Below are positions 9,520 through 18,735 of a stretch of DNA of 64,000 bases, piece after piece (position 1 is the first letter of the stretch; every line of letters begins with the position of its first letter). The notes beneath the pieces were generated by a model. The model worked only from the letters and a program-made list of their open reading frames with translations, had not been told where the DNA came from and searched no databases. Source of the DNA: Fundicoccus sp052116145. GTDB lineage: Bacteria > Bacillota > Bacilli > Lactobacillales > Aerococcaceae. The position numbers and the translations under genes are program-made. The stretch lies in NCBI RefSeq assembly GCF_052116145.1, contig NZ_JBQKLQ010000003.1:1-64000 (forward strand), in the 5' to 3' direction.

Positions 9520-11378
9520 TCGAAATCATCCCACCCTTCGTCATCAAATTCAAAGACGGTAAATGGTAATTCAAAGCTAAAGGTTGAGCCTTTACCTTCT
9601 AGACTGTCGACCCAAATTCGGCCACCATGCATTTCAATTACCTCTTTAGAAATAGCCAAACCTAAACCGGTTCCTCCTTGTTCACGCGACCTCGCTTTAT
9701 CCACGCGGTAAAAACGCTCGAACAAATGGGGTAAATCTTTTTGAGGAATCCCCAAACCTTGGTCAGTCACACTCATCACAACACTGTTTTGCGTATCGAC
9801 TAATCTGACTGTAATCGTCCCACCATTTGGTGAATACTTAATCGCATTGTTCATCAAGTTATCAATCACTTGCGTCACACGGTCTTGGTCGATTTCAACA
9901 TAAATATCACGGCTCGTTAATTCACGTTTAATTTTATATTTCTTAGAGGCGTCCCCGCTGGCTAAGGTAAATTCGAAACGATCCAGTATATGGTTTACAA
10001 TCCGTTTGAAATCAATATATTCTTTATTCGTCGTTAATTGCCCACCATCCATTTTGGATAAGTCTAACAAGTTAGAAATCATACGGATCATCCGGTTACT
10101 TTCTGACTGGATGACTTCTAAAAATTGTGGCGCAATATTAGGGTCTTGCCAAGCACCATCTGCTAAAGCTTCCGAATAAGATTTAATTGACGTCAATGGC
10201 GTACGTAATTCATGCGAAACATTCGATACGAAGTCACGACGCTCTTGATCGGTTTTTTCTTGTTCAGTAACGTCGGTTAAAACGGCTACTAGCCCTGTCA
10301 CAAAGCCGGTTTCACGGCGAATAACAGAAAACTCAACTTTTAAGATGGTATCGACTCCATCCTCAAAGCGGTTTATCATAATCTCCTTATCGCCGCCTAG
10401 TAAATTTTTCAAGTTATAGCGCTCTTCAATTTCCAGTAATTTAAGCAGTGAAGTACCGACCGCTTCTTCTTGTGGAATACCCAATAAGTAAAGCGCACGC
10501 TCATTAACAAGCAAAACATTGCCTCTTTGGTCAGTTCCAATAACCCCATCGGTCATATGACGCAAGACGCCATCTAAACGTTGGCGTTCAGATTCAGTTA
10601 ATTCTTGCGCATCTTTAACTTTTATCGCCAAGTCGTTCAAGGTTAAGGCTAACTCGCCCAACTCATCTTGACCGTATATTTTGGCTGGGTAGTTATAAAT
10701 CCCATCCGATATCCGAATGGCTTGTTGCCGCATGTCCTCAATCGGCCTAGTAAGGCCTGAAGACAGCACAATAGAGACAATAAAGGACCCAATAATTGCG
10801 AACACAGCCGCTCGTAAGAACAGTTCCATAACATAGTCTCTTTGCTCATAAACACGCATCATATCCGCTTCAACCGCTACCGCTCCCAGGAGTCGTGGCG
10901 TTTCTTCAAAAGACATAATCGGTTTATAAATATTATAATTACGTTGAGACGTCTCTTGGTTGAGGGTCTCGTTATCAAATGCTCGCTGATTAATCACCAC
11001 ATTCATCACAAATTCATCATTAGTACGCGTTCCGACGGCCCTTTGGGTAATGTCATTTGTCGCCAGTACATAATCTTGTGGGTTCACGATTTGTATTTTA
11101 GCTGGATAAGTAGAACTAAAAGAATCCAGCGCTTGATTTAAGCGCCGGTCCCTTTCCCCATCACTCTGGTCATCGCTAGATAAGATGGGGCTAATATTAT
11201 TAATTAGAAAATCCACTTGTGTATTAATTTGATCTTTCAAAGTCGTGACCGATTGAGTCTCGAGTTGGTCGATAAAGAATACACCAATAAACTGAAATGA
11301 AATCGTCAGAATGAAGATGATTAACAGAGGTATTTTGATATAGATCGATTGGAAAATATTATATGATCGTTTCATCAT
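9516..11378 (-). CDS. walK: Cell-wall sensor histidine kinase WalK
   Basis: Membrane histidine kinase that, with WalR, controls cell-wall turnover genes in Firmicutes. Order: membrane segment 14-36, extracytoplasmic sensor loop to about 184, membrane segment 185-207, HAMP about 205-260, PAS about 265-370, HisKA with SHELRTPLTS (phospho-accepting His389), then the ATPase domain with the N box DNLMNNAIKYSPNG (507-518) and G boxes DQGLGIP, FERFYRVD and GGTGLGLAIS. Length (620) matches WalK of related cocci and bacilli. AGGAG sits just before two consecutive ATG codons at 11378 and 11375; the second has the better spacing. It lies 9 bp after walR and overlaps yycH. Confidence 0.97.
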   Translation of the reverse strand: MMKRSYNIFQSIYIKIPLLIIFILTISFQFIGVFFIDQLETQSVTTLKDQINTQVDFLINNISPILSSDDQSDGERDRRLNQALDSFSSTYPAKIQIVNPQDYVLATNDITQRAVGTRTNDEFVMNVVINQRAFDNETLNQETSQRNYNIYKPIMSFEETPRLLGAVAVEADMMRVYEQRDYVMELFLRAAVFAIIGSFIVSIVLSSGLTRPIEDMRQQAIRISDGIYNYPAKIYGQDELGELALTLNDLAIKVKDAQELTESERQRLDGVLRHMTDGVIGTDQRGNVLLVNERALYLLGIPQEEAVGTSLLKLLEIEERYNLKNLLGGDKEIMINRFEDGVDTILKVEFSVIRRETGFVTGLVAVLTDVTEQEKTDQERRDFVSNVSHELRTPLTSIKSYSEALADGAWQDPNIAPQFLEVIQSESNRMIRMISNLLDLSKMDGGQLTTNKEYIDFKRIVNHILDRFEFTLASGDASKKYKIKRELTSRDIYVEIDQDRVTQVIDNLMNNAIKYSPNGGTITVRLVDTQNSVVMSVTDQGLGIPQKDLPHLFERFYRVDKARSREQGGTGLGLAISKEVIEMHGGRIWVDSLEGKGSTFSFELPFTVFEFDDEGWDDFE

Positions 11379-11387
11379 ACACTCCTA

Positions 11388-12095
11388 TTATGTTTGATCT
11401 TGTTCTGGATTCTTCAAGAAGTAACCAACGCCGCGACGTGTCACAATGTACACTGGATGGCTCGGTTGGTCTTCAATTTTTTCACGTAGACGACGAATCG
11501 TTACGTCAACTGTTCGAACGTCACCGAAATAATCGTAACCCCAAACGGTTTCTAACAGGTGCTCACGCGTCATTACTTGGCCAATATGCTTAGCTAAGTA
11601 ATGAATCAGTTCAAATTCACGGTGAGTCAATTCAACTTCTTCACCACGTTTTGATACCACATAGGCATCTTGGTGAACGATTAAATCGCCTACGACAATT
11701 TCGTTCGGCAACTCATCTTGGCTAGCATCGCGTAAAGCATTGCGACGTAAGTTAGCTTTCACACGTGCAACTAATTCACGGTTTGAAAATGGCTTCGTGA
11801 CATAATCATCGGCACCTAATTCCAAGCCTAATACTTTATCAATTTCTGAATCTTTAGCTGTCAGCATAATAATCGGCACCGCACTCGTTTTACGGATTTC
11901 GCGACATACTTCTAGACCGTCCATCTTCGGTAACATTAAATCTAAAATCACTAGATTCGGTTGCACTTTCTCAAATTGTTCAATGGCTTCATCACCATCA
12001 AACGCTGTAGTTACTTCATAACCTTCATTCTTTAAATTGAAGACAATAATATCTGAAATCGGCTTTTCATCGTCAACGACTAAAATGTGTTTCAT
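11388..12095 (-). CDS. walR: Response regulator WalR
   Basis: OmpR-family transcription factor of the WalRK system, essential in most low-GC Gram-positives, controlling peptidoglycan hydrolases and other wall genes. Receiver domain residues 1-120 with the acidic pocket D8-D9, phospho-acceptor D52 (VILDLMLPKMDG), T79 and K101; winged-helix DNA-binding domain from about 130 to 232 (VELTHREFELIHYLA, TREHLLETVWGYDYFGD, VDVTIRRLREKIE). The length of 235 is standard. First gene of walR-walK-yycH-yycI. The start is preceded by AAAGGAGCG at 10 bases. A strong promoter lies about 310 bases upstream, giving a long leader. Confidence 0.97.
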   Translation of the reverse strand: MKHILVVDDEKPISDIIVFNLKNEGYEVTTAFDGDEAIEQFEKVQPNLVILDLMLPKMDGLEVCREIRKTSAVPIIMLTAKDSEIDKVLGLELGADDYVTKPFSNRELVARVKANLRRNALRDASQDELPNEIVVGDLIVHQDAYVVSKRGEEVELTHREFELIHYLAKHIGQVMTREHLLETVWGYDYFGDVRTVDVTIRRLREKIEDQPSHPVYIVTRRGVGYFLKNPEQDQT

Positions 12096-12404
12096 TATTA
12101 ATTTCGCTCCTTTGTACTCTTTCGAGTCTTCTACTGCCTACGCGCTCACGGCGTAGGCATAACTAAATTCTTCTTAAAATCCAGGTAGCTAACAAGCTTT
12201 CCATCTCAAATTTGCCGGACACATTTCCGGCCATTTGCCGTTCTTTGATAGATTCTGTCGAACTTCCCGTTTGACGTGCGCGTACATGAGTACTGGCACT
12301 TTGGTTTACTGATTGGGGAGCAGTTTTCAAGCCTCTCGCTCGGCAACTGCAACATAAAAAAAGATGCGACACACATAAGTAAATAATTTATCTATATCAT
12401 TCAT
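12096..12404 (-). promoter_or_regulatory. Long 5' leader of walR, no convincing gene
   Basis: About 300 bases between the predicted start of transcription and the walR start codon. It holds a small perfect hairpin (GCCTACGC and GCGTAGGC, plus-strand 12135-12160) near the walR end. A 69-codon frame at 12163-12372 lacks a ribosome site and family resemblance and is left out. That the leader has a regulatory role is inference from its length. Confidence 0.4.
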
Positions 12405-12432
12405 ATTATACCGTTTAGAAACCAATAGTCAA
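12405..12432 (-). promoter_or_regulatory. Sigma-A promoter for walRK
   Basis: On the minus strand TTGACT, a 16-base spacer and a perfect TATAAT. No other gene start lies between it and walR. Confidence 0.75.
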
Positions 12433-12570
12433 AATACTCACTCAATATTATGCTTTTCTTTAAATGATTGACTCACTCCTGGCAAAATAGTTCTTACCAA
12501 ACTCTCGCGAACGTTTCCCTTTCCAGCTCGCTTCTAAAGAACCTAAGAGCCAGCAGCGTCGTTCGTCGGC

Positions 12571-12633
12571 CGACTCACGGCGATTAAAAGAGAGTGTCTT
12601 TAGTCGTCGTGAGGCGAACTGAACGGCACCTTT
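12571..12633. repeat. Copy of the dispersed palindromic element
   Basis: Member of the family also seen near 19571, 34481, 38090 and 38316. The minus-strand arm reads AAAGGTGCCGTTCAG then TTCGCCTCACGACGACTAAAG; the other arm (CGACTCACGGCGATTAAA) is shorter. Surrounding bases 12433-12790 show no convincing gene; a 65-codon frame at 12460-12657 reads across the repeat and is rejected. Confidence 0.55.
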
Positions 12634-12792
12634 GGCTCTGGAGGGCTTGGTGAGCAAGAGTTAGGTGGCAGATGGCTCGCTTAGGTGGCCTATCCATTCC
12701 GCCTGTAGGTCCCGGCTAGAAAAGCTCGCTGACTAGCATCTAGCCGATTGGCCCGGTCGCTCTTCTCACACGTCCTCACCATCCTATAAAAA

Positions 12793-12842
12793 CCAAAAAT
12801 AGAGGTCCGGCCTAACCTAAACGGTTATGGTCCAGACCTCTG
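12793..12842 (-). terminator. Terminator of the L,D-transpeptidase gene
   Basis: On the minus strand a long stem, AGAGGTC..TAACC against GGTTA..GACCTCT with a few mismatches, followed by ATTTTTGGTTTTT. About 110 bp past the stop codon. Confidence 0.75.
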
Positions 12843-12952
12843 TCTACTATTCTTTTTAAATTGGCGCTAGAGGCCGGTCCATGACGCTCGACTTTCAAGC
12901 CTAGCAACAGCCAGCCGCTTCACACCAACTCATAAACCATTACATGCCGCTC

Positions 12953-14341
12953 TTAAGAGAAGACAATTACTGGCATACCCAATGTGACATGTTCAAACAC
13001 TTGTGGCATTACACCTGGTGGCGTGTTGATACAGCCTAGAGAACCACTGGTTTTATAAACCTCTCCACCAAAGGCTGGTTGCCAATTGGCATCGTGAATC
13101 CCTTGACCCGTATCGTCAAAAGGAATCCAGAAAGAAACGGGTTGTACATAATCAACACCTGTATGAGCATTAAAGCCTTTTAAATCTGTATCTGTTTCTT
13201 TGTTCCAGACTGAATAGGCGCCTGCAACCGTAGAGGTACCTATTTGACCTGTAACGATTGGTGTTTCTATCACTCGTGCACCATCCACGTAAACATACAT
13301 CATTTGGTTTGTCATATCGACTTCAACATAACTATTGCCGATATCACTTTCACCTTCTAAAGAGTTTGCATAACCCGTCCCTACAATAGCAGGTTCACGC
13401 GTTACATCGACTCCAGCATATAAATCGGCTGCAATGTTTTGTGTTTCAGTTTCGCGGTCAATCGACCAACCTAACGTTCCTGCAGGCACTTCAACCGTTC
13501 CTTGAAGGGTACTTGAGAACTGACGAACATCATCGAACGTCGCATACTTTTCATTTAAAGTACCGAGCCATTCGTAAATCATATTCTGATCGAAGACTAC
13601 TTCGTTATTACTATCGAAATACATCCACTCCAAAACAGTTTCTTTCGCAATCACTTCTTCTTTTCCGGCAATCGTTAGCGTAATTTTCGTGTTCGATACT
13701 TGATCAATCTGATTCATTACCGACGTGATTTTCTCATCTTCAGTTGTTACTTCAGGTTGCAGATAGCTCTCGTTGATTTCAATAGTCGAAGACCCACTCT
13801 GAATACCCGACACAACTAACTCCTTAATCTTCTCGATATCTAACTGAGTACCGGTTTCCTCAGGTACCACGAAATAACCGCGTCCTTCACCGTAATCAAT
13901 ATAAGCATCTTGAGCAATAATTCGCCCTTCATTCGAGATTCCAACCTCAGCTAAAGCATTTTCAATTGCAAGATCATCAATACGAATGTGATTCATTAAC
14001 ACATTATCGTACTCAACCGAATCGAAGAAACCCGTCAACCAAAGCATCGGATCTTGATTATTATATGAAGCTTCCAAGAAAGCTTGCGTATTCACTTGAG
14101 CATTCAAATCAGCCATTGAAAACGTCCCTAATCCCTTACCGTTTTCTGTAATCGTTACAGTTTGTTGATTAATGTCTGCTTCAATCCGCTCTTGCGCCTC
14201 AGCCAAAGATAAATTACTAATATCAATATTCCCAAAACTCGTGTTCGCCTGAAACTTTTCAGCGTAAAAGCCGATACCAGCGCCATAACCGAGCCCAAGG
14301 ACTACAATCGTTAAGAGCACAATAATTAGTGCTTTTTTCAT
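12953..14341 (-). CDS. L,D-transpeptidase (YkuD fold) with N-terminal peptidoglycan-binding-like domains
   Basis: Predicted membrane-anchored wall cross-linking enzyme. A hydrophobic N-terminal segment (LIIVLLTIVVLGLGYGAGIG) is followed by about 300 residues resembling the PG_binding_4 repeats often found before YkuD domains, and a C-terminal YkuD domain from about residue 335. The catalytic signature is present: HDANWQ upstream and SGSLGCINTPP with the nucleophilic Cys about 30 residues from the end. ATG 14341 is chosen because GGTGGTGG lies just before it; the 11-residue longer frame from 14374 has no such site. Such enzymes make 3-3 cross-links or attach proteins to peptidoglycan; which one applies is not visible. 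Single gene with its own promoter and terminator. Confidence 0.9.
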   Translation of the reverse strand: MKKALIIVLLTIVVLGLGYGAGIGFYAEKFQANTSFGNIDISNLSLAEAQERIEADINQQTVTITENGKGLGTFSMADLNAQVNTQAFLEASYNNQDPMLWLTGFFDSVEYDNVLMNHIRIDDLAIENALAEVGISNEGRIIAQDAYIDYGEGRGYFVVPEETGTQLDIEKIKELVVSGIQSGSSTIEINESYLQPEVTTEDEKITSVMNQIDQVSNTKITLTIAGKEEVIAKETVLEWMYFDSNNEVVFDQNMIYEWLGTLNEKYATFDDVRQFSSTLQGTVEVPAGTLGWSIDRETETQNIAADLYAGVDVTREPAIVGTGYANSLEGESDIGNSYVEVDMTNQMMYVYVDGARVIETPIVTGQIGTSTVAGAYSVWNKETDTDLKGFNAHTGVDYVQPVSFWIPFDDTGQGIHDANWQPAFGGEVYKTSGSLGCINTPPGVMPQVFEHVTLGMPVIVFS

Positions 14342-14380
14342 ATTTCCACCACCGTGTATTTTTTTCCTATTCAAATAAGC

Positions 14381-14389
14381 ATTTTAGCA
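14381..14389 (-). promoter_or_regulatory. Extended -10 element for the L,D-transpeptidase gene
   Basis: TGCTAAAAT on the minus strand, about 40 bases before the start codon. No clear -35 box, as is allowed for extended -10 promoters. Confidence 0.45.
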
Positions 14390-14419
14390 TACAATTATGA
14401 AGAATCTATAAATATTCTA

Positions 14420-15265
14420 TTAAGCTTTTCCCTTTGATAGAATATGCTTTTCAATCGCTTGAGCAACACCCGCATCCTCATTGGATCCAGTCACCACATC
14501 GGCAACCTCTTTAATGCGAGCGACGGCATTGCCCATGGCAACACCAAGGCCAGCCCATTGAATCATCTCTAAATCATTCAGCTGGTCTCCAATGGCCATC
14601 ACATGCTCGGCTTCGATATCTAAACGCTTAGCTAAATTTTTCAAGCTCGACGCTTTCGATACGCCCTTCACTAGAAACTCTGCAATAATTGGTTGACTAC
14701 GAACCGTCGAATAATGTTCAAACAACTCGCTTGGCAGACGATCCTTCAGTGCATCAAGAATCTCTGGTTCAGCTAAAACCATGGCTTTATTAAAGCTTTC
14801 GAAAGCTAAAAACTCATCGGCCGTGAAAGGTGTAATGGGTGTGCTCAACGCTTTTGAGTCACTAACGACAAGCTTGTTGGCTTCATATTGACTAACGAGC
14901 ATCATGCCTTCTTGGTCAAAGGCAACTAATTGAGCCCCTTCTTCATCAAAAACACGTGCAAAATCCATTAAAACTTCACGCGCTTCTCTAGATAAAGTCA
15001 CTTGGTCAACAATTTCAAGGTCGTGCAAGCGGTGAGTCACAGAACCGTTTTGAAGAATCAGAAAATCATCTTCGCCATCAAATGGTAACTGCGCCATAAT
15101 CTCACGCACACCCGGTAACGTTCGACCGGTACAAATAACGACTTGAACACCTGCTTGAATCGCTTGGTGAATGGCGTCAATATTCGCTTGAGGTAATTGT
15201 TTATCATCCGTTAACAAGGTACCATCTAAATCAATGGCTACTAGCTTAATATCTTTATGCGTCAT
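14420..15265 (-). CDS. Cof-type HAD-superfamily phosphatase
   Basis: Cytoplasmic HAD hydrolase of the Cof/YidA type, usually acting on small sugar or nucleotide phosphates or FMN; substrate unknown. HAD motif I is DLDGTLLTDD (residues 12-21), motif II lies in VVICTGRT, motif III is the conserved Lys in KGVSKASSLKNLA, and motif IV is AIGDQLNDLEMIQWAGLGVAMGNA. Length 281 fits the family. The start overlaps the end of the methyltransferase gene by 11 bp, so the two are co-transcribed and probably translationally coupled. Confidence 0.9.
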   Translation of the reverse strand: MTHKDIKLVAIDLDGTLLTDDKQLPQANIDAIHQAIQAGVQVVICTGRTLPGVREIMAQLPFDGEDDFLILQNGSVTHRLHDLEIVDQVTLSREAREVLMDFARVFDEEGAQLVAFDQEGMMLVSQYEANKLVVSDSKALSTPITPFTADEFLAFESFNKAMVLAEPEILDALKDRLPSELFEHYSTVRSQPIIAEFLVKGVSKASSLKNLAKRLDIEAEHVMAIGDQLNDLEMIQWAGLGVAMGNAVARIKEVADVVTGSNEDAGVAQAIEKHILSKGKA

Positions 15266-15941
15266 CTTGACCCACTTCCTTTCTTACCATTAATAAACCA
15301 TCGCCTAAAGGTACTAAACATGAACGGTGGATGGGGTCATTTAAGACCGTATCCATTAATTCATTCAGCTTGCGGTGAATGGTTCTGACACGCTTTGGAA
15401 TATTCTTTTCGTCTTCTAGAATTGTCCCCGCTTGGAAAACATCATCAATAATTAAGACGCCTCCTGTTTTTAAGACCCGTAGGCATTGTGGGTAAAACTC
15501 AATGTACTTCGCTTTGGCACTGTCCATGAAAATTAAATCGTATGCCGCCGCTTCTAATGTTGGTAACACATCCGCAGCGTCCCCTTCAATTAGTGTCACT
15601 CTTTCTTCTAAGCCCATACGCTTGAAGTTAGCTTTGGCTCGTTCATACATTTTGGCATAACGGTCAATCGTCGTTAAGTGGCCGTCTGTTTGTAAATGTT
15701 GCGCCATTAAACTGGCTGAAAAACCAATTGCCGTTCCGATTTCTAGAATATCTTTTGGTTCAACAGTGGCACAGAAAAAGTCAATAAACTTGGCTGTTTC
15801 GTGCGGAATGACTGGAATTCCCAATTCATTCGCATAGGCTTCAATTTCTCCCAAGACGCCTGGGAATTTCTGTTGACCATTTCGCATAAATTCGACTAAT
15901 TCTGGCATCACGACTGGGCGATGCATCATTTCGTTTAACAT
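15255..15941 (-). CDS. Class I SAM-dependent O-methyltransferase (YrrM-like)
   Basis: Family of catechol/caffeoyl-CoA O-methyltransferase-like enzymes; in bacilli the close homologue YrrM is a tRNA modification enzyme (5-hydroxyuridine methylation, TrmR), which is a reasonable guess here. SAM-binding motif EIGTAIGFSASLMA, acidic residue in TIDRYAKMYE, LIEGDAADVL, and the metal/catalytic Asp region FMDSAKAKYIEF and IIDDVFQAG. Length 228 is typical. It overlaps the HAD gene by 11 bp downstream. The gene is preceded by the terminator of the CNNM gene, so a promoter should lie in the 100 bp between. Confidence 0.85.
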   Translation of the reverse strand: MLNEMMHRPVVMPELVEFMRNGQQKFPGVLGEIEAYANELGIPVIPHETAKFIDFFCATVEPKDILEIGTAIGFSASLMAQHLQTDGHLTTIDRYAKMYERAKANFKRMGLEERVTLIEGDAADVLPTLEAAAYDLIFMDSAKAKYIEFYPQCLRVLKTGGVLIIDDVFQAGTILEDEKNIPKRVRTIHRKLNELMDTVLNDPIHRSCLVPLGDGLLMVRKEVGQDDA

Positions 15942-15997
15942 GTTTTATATTCTCCTTCTTACTGTCGTTCCTTTTTTTGTTATCTGTTAGTGTGGTA

Positions 15998-16040
15998 TTA
16001 AAAAAGTGAACATTAGAGACTGTCGTTTCTGATGTTCACT
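15998..16040 (-). terminator. Terminator of the CNNM/CorC gene
   Basis: On the minus strand AGTGAACATCAGAAAC pairs with TCTCTAATGTTCACT (mismatches in the upper stem), followed by TTTTTT. Located 40 bp past the stop codon at 16081. Confidence 0.88.
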
Positions 16041-16080
16041 CTGCCTTGTTTATTTGATTGGGTACTGACTGATTGGGCTA

Positions 16081-17472
16081 TTAATCTTCCTCATCTTCAA
16101 TCAGATTTAATTGATCATACATGCTCATGTCTTCATCACTGAAGTCAAATTCCGTATGAAGCGCTCGTTCTTCGTCGTGAGCCACATGAATCCCACGTAT
16201 TCGGCCGTTTTCGACATGGCTCGTCGTTAAGACATACTCTTGCGCTCGAACAGACACCTTCTCGTCATCGTCCGGCATATAGCCGATATGTTCGATGATC
16301 AGCCCTGCCATCGTATCGACTTCGTCTGATTCCAAATCGAGTTGAAAGTATTGATTAAACTTATCGATCGGTGTACCACCTTTAATGTAATAGTTATTGT
16401 CATCAATCTTACGAACCGAGCTAGATGAGTTCACATCCGTTTCATCTTCGATGTCTCCGACAATCTCTTCAATTAAGTCTTCTAAGGTTACAATTCCTTC
16501 TACACCACCATATTCATCGCGTAAGATCGCCATATGGGTTTGTTCTCGTTTAAATTCAACCAATAAGTCATCAATATAAATGGTTGAAGGAACAAATAAG
16601 GGTTCGCTTGAAATAGACAGTAAATCAATATTCTCGAAACCTTCTTCACGCGCAGCTTTCAATAAACTTTTGACATGGATGACGCTGATTACATTATCTT
16701 TGTCTTCACGGTAAATCGGTATTCTCGAGAATGGACTGGTTAGTAATTCGTGCATAATCTCATCGTAATTATCTTCGATATCGACCATTTGGGTATCAGT
16801 TCGCGGGACCATTACCTCACGAGCTAATTTAGAATCTAATGATAAGACCCCTTGTAACATTGAAAATTCTGCAACATCGATTGCGCCACTTTTACGTGTT
16901 TCTGCTAACAAGACTTTCATTTCATCACGTGTGAAACTTTCTTCTCTAGCGGTAAAGTCAATTGGCGTGATTTTTTTCAATAGACCAATCGAAAATGATA
17001 ATAATTTGACGAATGGTCTGAATAGTTTTTGGACAATTTTAATGACCCCACTTGTTGCCATGGCAATTTCGTCAGGCATTTGTAGAGCCAATTGTTTTGG
17101 ATAAAGTTCACCAAAGACGAGTGTCACATATGATAGAATAAGCGTTACGATTATAATCGCTGCTTGTTCTGCTCCGGGAAAGGTCGGTAACCAGTCTGCA
17201 ATTAAACTTGCAAAACTTGCTGATGCAGAAGCACTCGATAGGAAACCCGCTAAGGTGATTGCTACTTGAATGGTTGACAAGAAGTCATCTGACTTTTCAA
17301 GTAGGTCTAAAACTCTTAAAGCTTTTTTGTTTCCTTCTTCAGCTAAGCCACGCATTTTAGATTGATTGACAGATACAAACGCTAATTCCGCTGATGCGAA
17401 AAAGGCGTTAATTAAGGTTAATATGAATATTATTAATAGTTGACCCAATAATGAATTCCCCGAGGAGTCCAT
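16081..17472 (-). CDS. CNNM/CorC-type membrane protein with CBS pair (hemolysin-like family)
   Basis: Membrane protein of the CNNM/CorC group linked to magnesium and cobalt efflux; often labelled hemolysin family. Domain order: DUF21 membrane domain with three or four helices (about 1-190), two CBS domains (about 205-330) and the CorC_HlyC domain (about 345-430). The membrane part shows SAELAFVSVNQSKMRGL and FGELYPKQLALQ, typical of DUF21. CBS pairs in this family bind adenine nucleotides. A GGGAGAG ribosome site precedes the ATG. The gene is divergent from cbpA, another CBS protein, across a 248-bp AT-rich region. No operon partner. Confidence 0.9.
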   Translation of the reverse strand: MDSSGNSLLGQLLIIFILTLINAFFASAELAFVSVNQSKMRGLAEEGNKKALRVLDLLEKSDDFLSTIQVAITLAGFLSSASASASFASLIADWLPTFPGAEQAAIIIVTLILSYVTLVFGELYPKQLALQMPDEIAMATSGVIKIVQKLFRPFVKLLSFSIGLLKKITPIDFTAREESFTRDEMKVLLAETRKSGAIDVAEFSMLQGVLSLDSKLAREVMVPRTDTQMVDIEDNYDEIMHELLTSPFSRIPIYREDKDNVISVIHVKSLLKAAREEGFENIDLLSISSEPLFVPSTIYIDDLLVEFKREQTHMAILRDEYGGVEGIVTLEDLIEEIVGDIEDETDVNSSSSVRKIDDNNYYIKGGTPIDKFNQYFQLDLESDEVDTMAGLIIEHIGYMPDDDEKVSVRAQEYVLTTSHVENGRIRGIHVAHDEERALHTEFDFSDEDMSMYDQLNLIEDEED

Positions 17473-17720
17473 GATATTTTTCTCTCCCTTGTGATAAAGT
17501 TATATTTTTAAAAAAAGTTACTACTTTAAATATAAAAAATATATTGACAAAAAGCAATAAGATTGTGCAATTTCTTTCAACTTATTCACTTTATTGACGA
17601 TTCTTTAGCGTCTTAAGCGAATTTTACATTAAAAAACAATGAGAAAACATTGCTTCTGCGTTAATTCTTTGTTAAAATAAGAACGCTAGAAGAATAGATA
17701 TTAAAGGAGCAGTTTCTTAA

Positions 17721-18356
17721 ATGATTAATGAACTCTTGATCCATAAGAATCATTTAACATGCATCCCCGAGACCATGAATTGCGCAGATGCGGTCGCAAT
17801 TCTCGAAAAAGAAGGAGCACGCTTGGCTCCAGTCCTTGATGGGAGCAACACATTATTTCGCGGTAATATTTACCGTTATCACATTTACCAATATAAATTT
17901 AACAATCCAGAGGCAGACTTAAATAAAATCCCGGTCACTCATTTCCTAAAGAACACTACTAAAATAGTGCATGATACCGATTCGATTTATGGTCTGTTTT
18001 TTGCAATGTCCGACTTACCTTATATAGCCGTGCTTAATGAGCAGAATACTTTCTTAGGAACCATTAGTCACAACGCTATGACACGTTACTTTGCTCAAGC
18101 ATGGTCCATGCAAACAGCAGGTCATGTTATTAATGTTCGCACGATTGGTAAAAAAGGCGAGTACGAACGCCTACTCAAAATTATCCACCGCTACTCAGAG
18201 ATTAATTCTTTGATGACCCTAGATGAAGCAGACACGAACACTTACGCTAGTATCAATTTCGTTTTACCAAACGACTTAGATCAAATCAAACTGAACGCTT
18301 TAGTGCGTGACTTAAATAAGCGCGGCTATCAAACACGTCACTACCGAGTGAAATAG
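17721..18356 (+). CDS. cbpA: Cyclic di-AMP-binding CBS protein CbpA
   Basis: Matches the CbpA family of Listeria and lactic acid bacteria: two CBS motifs (about 1-60 and 75-125) and a C-terminal ACT-like region (about 133-210). Conserved stretches I recognise are FRGNIYRYHIY, PVTHFLKNTTKI, DLPYIAVLNE and the ending NKRGYQTRHYRVK. Listeria CbpA was identified by binding to c-di-AMP, the second messenger of potassium and osmotic balance; its exact output is not settled. Length 211 is normal. AAAGGAG sits about 12 bases before the ATG. The gene stands alone and is followed by a large hairpin shared with the convergent gene. Confidence 0.85.
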   Translation: MINELLIHKNHLTCIPETMNCADAVAILEKEGARLAPVLDGSNTLFRGNIYRYHIYQYKFNNPEADLNKIPVTHFLKNTTKIVHDTDSIYGLFFAMSDLPYIAVLNEQNTFLGTISHNAMTRYFAQAWSMQTAGHVINVRTIGKKGEYERLLKIIHRYSEINSLMTLDEADTNTYASINFVLPNDLDQIKLNALVRDLNKRGYQTRHYRVK

Positions 18357-18630
18357 ACTATATAAGATACAGGCCTGATTAGGACTTGTCACGCCATGGT
18401 GTGGCAAGGATATGAACATCCTGCCGATTGTCAGTCAGCTAGTGCCATAATGACACAAATTTGAAGCTTTTGAGTGCTCACTTACTGATAGGTGAGCACT
18501 CAGAGGTTCATTTTGCTTTGAGGATGGCTAAAAGAACTTGTCATCACGCCACACGTTCCGAGTGAACGCTAAGAGAACCTGTCATCTAACGGTACGTTTT
18601 TTTAGAAAATAATCGCCATATTACGGGTGA
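18357..18630. other. Intergenic stretch with one strong hairpin
   Basis: A hairpin at 18471-18502 (TGAGTGCTCAC against GTGAGCACTCA) lacks a T run on either side. AAGAACTTGTCATCACGCC (about 18531) and AGAGAACCTGTCATCTAACG (about 18570) are loosely related. No gene seen. Confidence 0.45.
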
Positions 18631-18699
18631 AAAACACGATAACTTTATATTCTGGACGAAAAAATTGCCGCCAGGACATAAAGAGAATCGTGTTTTTTT
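18631..18699. terminator. Bidirectional terminator between cbpA and the MBL-fold gene
   Basis: Long imperfect stem: AAACACGAT..CTTTAT..TTCTGG pairs with CCAG..ATAAAG..ATCGTGTTT. The plus side is followed by seven T and the minus side by GTGTTTTTC, so it can serve both convergent genes. Confidence 0.7.
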
Positions 18700-18735
18700 C
18701 TTCTACTATTTATGCTTACAGAAATTTAATCACTT

